Shown here: positions 1 to 5,328 of the stretch, piece by piece
Position numbering within the stretch: position 1 is the stretch's first letter
Layout: each line of letters begins with the position of its first letter
The notes under the pieces: generated by a model
Database searches by the model: none
What the model saw: only the letters and a program-made list of their open reading frames with translations
Told to the model about the DNA's origin: nothing
Made by a program: the position numbers and the translations under genes
From: Lachnospiraceae bacterium
GTDB lineage: Bacteria > Bacillota > Clostridia > Lachnospirales > Lachnospiraceae
Assembly: GCA_021199405.1 (NCBI GenBank)
Contig: JAJQID010000079.1
Location: 1-7,446, forward strand
Length of the DNA: 7,446 nucleotides
Direction: 5' to 3'

Positions 1-2285
1 CATCCATCTATTTTGAGGATGAGGAAGCCTTCGATATCTGGACAAAGGAGATCGGGGTACCGGCGGAGAAAATTACCCGTTTTTACAGAGATGAGGACGG
101 GAAGTGTGATAACTTCTGGGAGCACGGCGCCGGACCCTGCGGACCCTGCTCCGAGATTTATTATGACCGCGGTGCGAAATACGGCTGCGGCAAGCCTACC
201 TGCGGTGTAGGCTGTGACTGTGACCGCTATATGGAGGTCTGGAATAACGTCTTTACCCAGTTTGACAACGACGGCCACGGCAATTATACCGAGCTGAAGC
301 AGAAAAATATCGACACCGGCATGGGCCTGGAGCGTCTGGCCGTGGTGGTGCAGGACGTGGATACCGTCTTTGACATCGACACTATGAAGGCTATCCGGGA
401 TCGAATCTGTGAGATGGCTCAGACAGAATATGAGACAGACCCGGTGAAGGACGAGTCCATTCGCCTGATTACCGATCACATTCGCTCTTCTACCTTTATG
501 ATCTCCGACGGCATCATGCCCAGCAATGAGGGCAGAGGCTATGTACTGCGACGGCTGATCCGGCGTGCGGCCCGCCATGGCAGAAAGCTTGGCATTCAGG
601 GACAGTTTCTGGCAGAGCTTTCAAAGACGGTGATCCGGGAATGCGAGGACGGATACCCGGAGCTGGCGGAAAAGAAGGAATTTATTCTGAACGTGCTGAC
701 TCAGGAGGAGAGCAAGTTCAATAAGACCATTGACCAGGGCCTTTCCATTCTTTCCAATATGGAAAAAAGAATGGCCGATACCAGGGGAAAGATCCTGAAA
801 GGGGAGGATGTCTTTAAGCTTTACGATACCTACGGCTTTCCTGTGGATCTGACAGGGGAAATTTTGCAGGAAAAGGGCTTCCAGCTGGACAGAGCCGGTT
901 TTGAGGAGCGCATGCAGCAGCAGCGTCAGACTGCCAGAGCGGCCAGAAAGACCACCAATTACATGGGCGCGGACGCCACAGTGTATGAGCAGATTGATCC
1001 GGCGATTACCACCGCTTTTGTGGGTTATGACAGGCTGGAGTGCAGCTCCGGAGTGCTGGCACTGACCACGGAAACCGAGGTGGTGGAGGCTGTCAGCGAC
1101 GGAGAGCAGGCCACCATTATTGTGGCTGAGACGCCTTTTTATGCTACCATGGGCGGTCAGCAGGCTGACGTGGGACAGATCATCGGGGATGGCTTTACCT
1201 TTGAGGTGAAGGATACCATCAAGCTGCTGGGCGGCAAGGTAGGACATGTGGGTGTGGTTACCTCCGGTATGACCAAGGTGGGGGACACTGTCACCCTGAA
1301 GGTGGATGCCGCCAACAGAAGAAATACCTGCAAAAACCACTCCGCTACCCATTTACTTCAGAAGGCTCTCCGCGATACGCTGGGCACTCATGTGGAGCAG
1401 GCTGGTTCCTATGTGGACGGCGACAGGCTTCGCTTTGACTTCTCCCATTTCTCTGCCATGACCAGGGAGGAGATCAAAAAAGTGGAGCAGGAGGTCAATG
1501 AAAAGATTTCGGAGGCCATTCCTGTGGTGACAGAGGTTCTCTCCATTGAGGAAGCCAAAAAGACCGGAGCCATGGCTCTCTTTGGTGAGAAATATGGGGA
1601 GACCGTGCGCGTAGTGGAGATGGGAGACTACTCCAGGGAATTCTGCGGAGGAACCCACGTGGAGAATACCGCTGTTATCGGCAGCTTTAAGATCATCTCC
1701 GAGGGCGGCGTGGCAGCAGGCGTGCGCAGAATCGAGGCGGTTACCGGTACCGGTGTGCTGAAATATTACGAACATCTGGAAGAGATGCTGAATGGCATTA
1801 CCCAGGTGCTGAAGATCACGCCTGCCGGCGCGGCGGACAGAATCCGCCATCTGATGGCTGATTTGAAGACCGCTCAGTCCGAGAACGAATCCCTGAAAGC
1901 AAAGGCAGCGCAGGCTTCTCTGGGCAATGTGCAGGATCAGGTCAGAGAGGTAAAGGGAGTGAAATATATCGCTCAGGCTGTGCCGGGGGTGGATATGCAT
2001 GGACTTCGCGATCTGGGCGACCAGCTGAAGGAAAAGCTGGGAGAGGGCGTGATCGTTCTTGCCAGCGAGTTCGATGGTAAGGTCAATCTGATTGCCATGG
2101 CTACAGACAGCGCCATGAAATCCGGAGCTCACGCGGGGAACCTGATTAAGGGCATTGCGGCTCTGGTAGGCGGCGGGGGCGGCGGCAGGCCCAATATGGC
2201 CCAGGCCGGCGGTAAAAATCCGGCGGGAATTCCTCAGGCCATGGAGGCTGTAGAAGGTCTTCTGGAGCAGCAGATCAAAGAATGA
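1..2285 (+). CDS. alaS: Alanyl-tRNA synthetase, 5'-truncated by window edge
   Basis: Class II alanyl-tRNA synthetase, the cytoplasmic enzyme that charges tRNA-Ala and hydrolyses mischarged Ser/Gly-tRNA-Ala. The frame is open from base 3, well upstream of the first in-window ATG (231), so the gene enters from the left. 760 codons are visible. Counting from the first full codon: GPCGPCSE of the catalytic domain at residues 44-51, the class II motif 3 element GMGLERL at 106-112, and the editing-domain zinc ligands HSATH (H446, H450) and CGGTH (C548, H552). The 102-residue distance between the first His and the Cys equals that in E. coli AlaRS (H564 to C666). By that numbering about 118 residues are missing, consistent with a family length near 875-880. 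The C-Ala domain follows, with a coiled-coil-like stretch at about 585-640 and a six-glycine run at 723-728. A cysteine-rich insert lies at residues 62-73. The gene ends with TGA and no internal lesion is seen. It converges on the DUF3048 gene. Identity is essentially certain. Confidence 0.98.
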   Translation, partial: SIYFEDEEAFDIWTKEIGVPAEKITRFYRDEDGKCDNFWEHGAGPCGPCSEIYYDRGAKYGCGKPTCGVGCDCDRYMEVWNNVFTQFDNDGHGNYTELKQKNIDTGMGLERLAVVVQDVDTVFDIDTMKAIRDRICEMAQTEYETDPVKDESIRLITDHIRSSTFMISDGIMPSNEGRGYVLRRLIRRAARHGRKLGIQGQFLAELSKTVIRECEDGYPELAEKKEFILNVLTQEESKFNKTIDQGLSILSNMEKRMADTRGKILKGEDVFKLYDTYGFPVDLTGEILQEKGFQLDRAGFEERMQQQRQTARAARKTTNYMGADATVYEQIDPAITTAFVGYDRLECSSGVLALTTETEVVEAVSDGEQATIIVAETPFYATMGGQQADVGQIIGDGFTFEVKDTIKLLGGKVGHVGVVTSGMTKVGDTVTLKVDAANRRNTCKNHSATHLLQKALRDTLGTHVEQAGSYVDGDRLRFDFSHFSAMTREEIKKVEQEVNEKISEAIPVVTEVLSIEEAKKTGAMALFGEKYGETVRVVEMGDYSREFCGGTHVENTAVIGSFKIISEGGVAAGVRRIEAVTGTGVLKYYEHLEEMLNGITQVLKITPAGAADRIRHLMADLKTAQSENESLKAKAAQASLGNVQDQVREVKGVKYIAQAVPGVDMHGLRDLGDQLKEKLGEGVIVLASEFDGKVNLIAMATDSAMKSGAHAGNLIKGIAALVGGGGGGRPNMAQAGGKNPAGIPQAMEAVEGLLEQQIKE

Positions 2286-2360
2286 GATGATATCACGGTA
2301 CATGGAACCGGAATAGATTACTGGATTCAGCTATTTTGATTTTGTAATATTTTATACAAT

Positions 2361-2409
2361 AAAAAGGACATCTCAACAGCTTTCAATAGCCCTGAGGTGT
2401 CCTTTTTTT
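2361..2409. terminator. Bidirectional intrinsic terminator between alaS and the DUF3048 gene
   Basis: A 15-bp stem is formed by AAAAAGGACATCTCA (2361-2375) and TGAGGTGTCCTTTTT (2393-2407), with one G-T wobble. The 17-nt loop can form a further small GCT/AGC pairing. Seven T's (2403-2409) follow on the plus strand, and the five A's at 2361-2365 supply the U-tract for minus-strand transcripts. One hairpin can therefore end both converging genes. It starts 76 nt after the alaS stop and ends 12 nt beyond the stop codon of the minus-strand gene. The spacer 2286-2360 shows nothing else recognisable. Confidence 0.92.
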
Positions 2410-2420
2410 ACATATGATCC

Positions 2421-3554
2421 TTACTTCAGTACCAGTTCATCCCATCTGCTCTCGGAAACCAGAGCGATATAGGTCTTGCCGGTGTTTAAGGTGATTTCAT
2501 TGCCGTCCATATCGTAGTACTTTGTCTGTTCATAATCCCAGCCCTTGCTCCAGGTGATGGGGATGGCGCTGCCGCCTGTGATATAGTAGCCCTTGCCGGA
2601 TTCATTGAGAATATTGAACTGCATATAGCCGTTCTCATCATACTGGGTTACGCTGGCACATTCCAGAATGACATTGGTGAAGGCAAGCTGCGCGCTGTCA
2701 TTGGCCAGGTCAACATGAGCCTTTCCATATTCTGAGTACAGGTATGTACCGCTTTCCTCATCATAATCGAGCTGAGAGGAGTTGTGAGGGAAGGGAAGAT
2801 CCACCAGTGTGCAGGTGATGGAATCGCTTTCTGCGGACAGATCCACCGGATTTGTCTCATCAGCAAACTGGAAGGGGGCTCCCTGGTACCACTCGTTGTA
2901 CTCTGAGCTGATGCCGGCGGAGCTTAAACGGCTTTCGATTTCTCCGGTGGTCACATATTCGGTGAATTCATAGGCCTTGCCATTGGCAATACGGGAGAAG
3001 CCGCCGCTCAAATGGTCAACCCAGGCGTTGGTCAGGTAGGCATCAATATAGAAGGGACCGCCGTCATGAATGAGAACCGCGTTGTATTCAGGTGCGATCA
3101 TCAGGTTGGTGGGGCGGGTGGAGCGAATACTGCCGAACTGGGTGATGCTTCCCCAGTCCTTGACAATGCACATAAAGCGGGTGATCTCTCCGTTGGCTGT
3201 GCTGTTCATTATTTCATAGACGATGTCAGCCTGGGTCAGCCCGTAATGGTCCAGGGCAGTGGATTCATTATCTACCATGATGGCCACCGGACGCTGATTC
3301 ATCAGAGCTTCATCAATCCATTCATTGGTCAGTTCGCTGCGGTACATCCCCTCGCGGCTTTCCTCTTCCGCAGTTTCTTCTGCTTCCTGATTTGCTTCTA
3401 CCTCGTCGGTTGTGCTTCCATTTTCCTCATTCAGCTCTTCGGTGAGATCTACGGTCGTAACCCGGGTCTCCTCCTCGGAAGAACTTCCGCACCCGATCAT
3501 CAGGCCGCAGGCCAGAACTGCGGAAAGCAGAAGCAGCAATGGTTTCTTTTTCAT
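2421..3554 (-). CDS. DUF3048 (YerB-family) lipoprotein
   Basis: A 377-residue predicted lipoprotein whose biochemical function is unknown. The N-terminus has a lysine-rich start and a hydrophobic core (residues 5-20). Two possible lipid-attachment cysteines follow: C22 (LMIGC), the better placed, and C16 (VLAC). A strongly acidic, low-complexity linker occupies about 24-68 and probably spaces the folded part away from the membrane. The DUF3048 N-terminal domain (about 88-230) is recognised from RPVAIMVDN, LTQADIVYEI, GEITRFMCI, GSIRSTRP and AVLIHDGGP. The C-terminal subdomain (about 245-370) is recognised from GKGYYITGGSAIPITWSKG and TKYYDMDGNEITLNTGKT. B. subtilis YerB belongs to this family. 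The ATG at 3554 has an AAGGAG ribosome binding site (3568-3563) 8 nt upstream. The gene stands alone on the minus strand, with its own promoter and a shared terminator. The family assignment is firm. The protein is inferred to act outside the membrane, but its partner is not known. Confidence 0.93.
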   Translation of the reverse strand: MKKKPLLLLLSAVLACGLMIGCGSSSEEETRVTTVDLTEELNEENGSTTDEVEANQEAEETAEEESREGMYRSELTNEWIDEALMNQRPVAIMVDNESTALDHYGLTQADIVYEIMNSTANGEITRFMCIVKDWGSITQFGSIRSTRPTNLMIAPEYNAVLIHDGGPFYIDAYLTNAWVDHLSGGFSRIANGKAYEFTEYVTTGEIESRLSSAGISSEYNEWYQGAPFQFADETNPVDLSAESDSITCTLVDLPFPHNSSQLDYDEESGTYLYSEYGKAHVDLANDSAQLAFTNVILECASVTQYDENGYMQFNILNESGKGYYITGGSAIPITWSKGWDYEQTKYYDMDGNEITLNTGKTYIALVSESRWDELVLK

Positions 3555-3581
3555 CTTGGGTACTCCTTTTTATTTTATGGA

Positions 3582-3598
3582 AACGAATGTTCATTCAT
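3582..3598. promoter_or_regulatory. Palindrome at predicted start point of the DUF3048 gene, candidate operator
   Basis: GAATG (3585-3589) and CATTC (3592-3596) form a perfect inverted repeat around a TT centre. One base further out, the arms continue as ACGAATG / CATTCAT with a single mismatch. The site lies immediately downstream of the DUF3048 gene's -10 hexamer (3605-3600) and covers its predicted transcription start near 3593. TetR-family regulators in Firmicutes often bind palindromes with TGAAT/ATTCA-type arms, so this is a plausible repressor site. No regulator gene is in the window, and binding is inference. Confidence 0.4.
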
Positions 3599-3599
3599 G

Positions 3600-3628
3600 A
3601 TGATACCAGCACTTTGGAGGAATTGCAA
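3600..3628 (-). promoter_or_regulatory. Promoter of the DUF3048 lipoprotein gene (extended -10, sigma-A type)
   Basis: Read on the minus strand: -35 TTGCAA (3628-3623), a 17-nt spacer, and -10 TATCAT (3605-3600) preceded by TG one base away, which makes an extended -10. The start point would be near 3593, giving a leader of about 39 nt before the ATG at 3554. The 11-bp tandem repeat at 3631-3652 abuts the -35, and a palindrome covers the start point. Confidence 0.75.
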
Positions 3629-3630
3629 GT

Positions 3631-3652
3631 GGTAAATAAAAGGTAAATAAAA
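3631..3652. repeat. Perfect 11-bp tandem direct repeat next to a -35 box
   Basis: GGTAAATAAAA occurs twice head to tail (3631-3641 and 3642-3652). In the direction of the DUF3048 gene it reads TTTTATTTACC twice and ends 2 bp before that gene's -35 hexamer. Copies one helical turn apart beside a promoter resemble the direct-repeat sites of OmpR/PhoB-family response regulators. The AT-rich run could instead act as an UP element or be a chance slippage duplication. Confidence 0.85.
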
Positions 3653-3693
3653 TCTTAATTTTTCCTGTTTTTGGCATTTTTAAAAATTTTATC

Positions 3694-3721
3694 TTGACGT
3701 TGCGGCTTTTTATGATATAAT
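3694..3721 (+). promoter_or_regulatory. Strong promoter of rpsU (extended -10, sigma-A type)
   Basis: -35 TTGACG (3694-3699), a 16-nt spacer, and a perfect -10 TATAAT (3716-3721) preceded by TG at 3713-3714, giving the extended -10 TGATATAAT. The run of A's and T's at about 3676-3691, directly upstream of the -35, looks like an UP element. The predicted start point is near 3728. Such strength suits a ribosomal protein gene. Confidence 0.88.
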
Positions 3722-3727
3722 GATTTT

Positions 3728-3804
3728 CGTGGTCATGAATCGTGAGCATAATAACCCGAATCAGTCATTATTGCTTGAAGGGACTGAAGGGAGGTCAGGT
3801 GTAG
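3728..3804 (+). promoter_or_regulatory. rpsU 5' leader with possible hairpin over the ribosome binding site
   Basis: A leader of about 77 nt lies between the predicted start point and the rpsU ATG. TCAGTC (3761-3766) can pair with GACTGA (3782-3787). Across a small internal loop, CCC (3755-3757) can pair with GGG (3789-3791), which overlaps the Shine-Dalgarno sequence GGAGGT (3790-3795, 9 nt before the ATG). The sequence TGAAGGGA occurs twice in tandem (3776-3783 and 3785-3792), so there are two GA-rich ribosome-binding-like segments. The pairing is seen by eye. A regulatory role, for example feedback by S21, is inference. Confidence 0.4.
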
Positions 3805-3981
3805 ATGTCTAGCATAATTGTCAAAGAGAATGAAACTTTGGACAGTGCTCTGCGTCGCTTCAAGAGAAGCTGCGCGAAGGCAGGTATCCAGCAGGAGATC
3901 CGCAAGCGTGAGCACTATGAGAAGCCGTCTGTAAAGCGCAAGAAGAAGTCCGAAGCTGCCAGAAAGCGCAAATATAATTAA
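3805..3981 (+). CDS. rpsU: 30S ribosomal protein S21 (bS21)
   Basis: This 58-residue protein begins [20 protein letters not shown] and ends in a lysine/arginine-rich tail ([15 protein letters not shown]), the standard bS21 layout and length. S21 binds the platform of the 30S subunit near the 3' end of 16S rRNA and supports initiation. The core signature with [11 protein letters not shown] (about residues 17-27) and [13 protein letters not shown] (about 30-42) is typical of Firmicutes. The ATG has the strong site AAGGGAGGT (3787-3795) 9 nt upstream, and TAA closes the gene. It has its own promoter and terminator and appears monocistronic: it lacks the gatB/yqeY-domain or dnaG neighbours often found beside rpsU elsewhere. 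The antisense reading frame across it is a shadow. Identity is certain. Confidence 0.98.
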   Translation: MSSIIVKENETLDSALRRFKRSCAKAGIQQEIRKREHYEKPSVKRKKKSEAARKRKYN

Positions 3982-3992
3982 ACATGGTGAAA

Positions 3993-4025
3993 ACCCCGCC
4001 GATATTGTATTGGCGGGGTCTTTTT
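3993..4025 (+). terminator. Intrinsic terminator of rpsU
   Basis: ACCCCGCC (3993-4000) pairs with GGCGGGGT (4012-4019). The pairing continues inward through a G-T wobble and three A-T pairs to a 3-nt loop, giving about 12 bp in all. It is followed by C and five T's (4021-4025). It begins 12 nt after the rpsU stop and should separate rpsU transcription from the carboxypeptidase gene about 50 bp downstream. Confidence 0.93.
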
Positions 4026-4075
4026 CATAAAAGAGGCGAATAAGATAGTAAAAAGAAAAAGGCTCTTTTTATTTT

Positions 4076-5239
4076 ATGAAAAAAACTCTTTCCCTGCTCT
4101 TGTCGGTTCTGACAGCCATATGCTGTTTTTTTTCACAGAATATTTCTGCGGCCGCTGCCACAGAGATTACCTCTCCGTCGGCCATCGTCATGGAGGCCTC
4201 CACCGGTCAGATTGTTTACGAAAAAAATGCAGGAGAGCGCCGTTCCCCTGCTTCCATTACCAAAATTATGACCCTTCTTCTGACCTTTGAGGCATTGTCT
4301 GAGGGGAAAATCAGCCTGACCGATTCAGTGATCACCAGTGACTACGCGGCCAGCATGGGCGGCAGCCAGGTTTATCTGGAATCCGGCGAGGTGCAGACGG
4401 TGGAGACGCTGATCAAGTGTATTACGGTGGCTTCCGCCAACGATGCCAGCGTGGCCATGGCGGAGTATATCGCGGGCTCGGAGGGAGCTTTTGTGGATCT
4501 GATGAACAATAAGGCGGTAAGCCTGGGAATGGTGGATACTCATTTTGAGGACTGCTGCGGTCTGACAGATTCTGATTCTCATTATTCCAGCGCAAAGGAT
4601 GTGGCGATCATGTCCAGGGAATTGATCACTCTGTATCCGGAGGTATTTGACTATACGGGAATCTGGATGGAGGACATTACCCATGTCACAGGCCGGGGAG
4701 AGTCGGTTTTTACTCTGAGCAGCACCAATAAGCTTCTGAAAAGCTATCCTTACACTACGGGGTTGAAAACCGGTTCCACCTCGAAAGCGAAGTTTTGCGT
4801 TTCTGCTACTGCGAAGAAGGATGATATCGAGATGATTGCGGTGGTAATGGGCTGCGAAAACAGTGCGGATCGTTTTACGGAAGCGGCGGCTCTGCTGAAT
4901 TACGGCTATTCTGTCAGTTCTCTCTATGTGGATGAGAATCTGTATACGCTGGATCCTCTGGAGATCACCGGAGCCATTGTAAAAGAGGCGGGTATCGCCT
5001 ACAGTGGAGCTTTCCGTTATCTGGATACGGAGAATCGGGATATTTCCCAGATTGTGAAAAGCTTTGAACTGCCGGAAAGAGTGGAGGCGCCGGTGGAGGA
5101 GGGACAGGTGGCGGGATATGCGGTATATTCACTGAACGGACAGGAGATCGGGAGAACAGAGATTGTGTATACAGAGACGGTGGAGGAAGCGTCGCTGTGG
5201 GATTTTTATAAATATGCGGTTTCAGCGTTCCTGCTGTGA
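4076..5239 (+). CDS. D-alanyl-D-alanine carboxypeptidase, DacF-like (penicillin-binding protein, family S11)
   Basis: Serine-type DD-carboxypeptidase that removes the terminal D-Ala from peptidoglycan pentapeptides on the outer face of the membrane, limiting cross-linking. The 387-residue protein starts with a Sec signal peptide (KK at 2-3, hydrophobic 5-19, probable cleavage after the alanine run at about 25-28). The three active-site motifs are intact: SITK (S60-K63, nucleophile S60), SAN (S120-N122) and KTG (K231-G233). A PBP5-type C-terminal domain spans about 275-365. The last residues, ASLWDFYKYAVSAFLL, form a short hydrophobic or amphipathic tail that may anchor the protein. The length matches DacF-type enzymes. 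The ATG fits the signal peptide, but the ribosome binding site is poor (AAAAAGG, 13 nt upstream). No clear sigma-A promoter lies in the 50 bp after the rpsU terminator. B. subtilis dacF is forespore-expressed, but nothing here proves sporulation control. Confidence 0.95.
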   Translation: MKKTLSLLLSVLTAICCFFSQNISAAAATEITSPSAIVMEASTGQIVYEKNAGERRSPASITKIMTLLLTFEALSEGKISLTDSVITSDYAASMGGSQVYLESGEVQTVETLIKCITVASANDASVAMAEYIAGSEGAFVDLMNNKAVSLGMVDTHFEDCCGLTDSDSHYSSAKDVAIMSRELITLYPEVFDYTGIWMEDITHVTGRGESVFTLSSTNKLLKSYPYTTGLKTGSTSKAKFCVSATAKKDDIEMIAVVMGCENSADRFTEAAALLNYGYSVSSLYVDENLYTLDPLEITGAIVKEAGIAYSGAFRYLDTENRDISQIVKSFELPERVEAPVEEGQVAGYAVYSLNGQEIGRTEIVYTETVEEASLWDFYKYAVSAFLL

Positions 5240-5252
5240 ATGGATAAATGCC

Positions 5253-5282
5253 TTGCGCTGAGCCTCTGATATATGTTACAAT
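5253..5282 (+). promoter_or_regulatory. Promoter for the phosphoesterase-scpA-scpB operon (extended -10)
   Basis: -35 TTGCGC (5253-5258), an 18-nt spacer, and -10 TACAAT (5277-5282) with TG at 5274-5275, giving an extended -10. The predicted start point near 5289 leaves a leader of about 40 nt before the ATG at 5329. No terminator is visible between the carboxypeptidase stop (5239) and this promoter, so readthrough from upstream may add to expression. Confidence 0.65.
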
Positions 5283-5328
5283 GTAGCGGTTTCAGAGCGG
5301 GAGACAGGAAGGATTGTACTGATTTGAA

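Noticed and set aside
13..210. Small plus-strand frame at the left edge
   Set aside because: It is an out-of-frame shadow inside alaS, whose own frame is open from base 3 and encodes conserved AlaRS motifs there.
621..2303. Two long minus-strand open frames (about 243 and 316 codons) antisense to alaS
   Set aside because: They lie wholly opposite an unmistakable AlaRS, have no recognisable domains, and look like the usual mirror frames of a biased coding sequence.
3012..3635. 207-codon plus-strand open frame opposite the DUF3048 gene
   Set aside because: The minus-strand frame has a lipoprotein signal, a ribosome binding site, a promoter and a known domain. The plus-strand frame has none of these and runs across the other gene's promoter.
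3657..3691. AATTTTT / AAAAATT inverted repeat upstream of rpsU as a terminator
   Set aside because: It has only A-T pairs, no GC-rich stem, and lies between two divergent promoters. It is better explained as AT-rich UP-element DNA.
3733..3915. 60-codon minus-strand frame over the rpsU start
   Set aside because: It overlaps rpsU and its leader antisense. The plus-strand protein is clearly bS21.
4015..4046. Sporulation sigma-factor promoter for the carboxypeptidase gene (GGCGAATAA at 4035 resembles a sigma-H -10; CATAAAA at 4026 resembles a sigma-G or sigma-K -10)
   Set aside because: In each case the matching -35 element at the required spacing is missing or has several mismatches, so the matches are no better than chance in AT-rich DNA.
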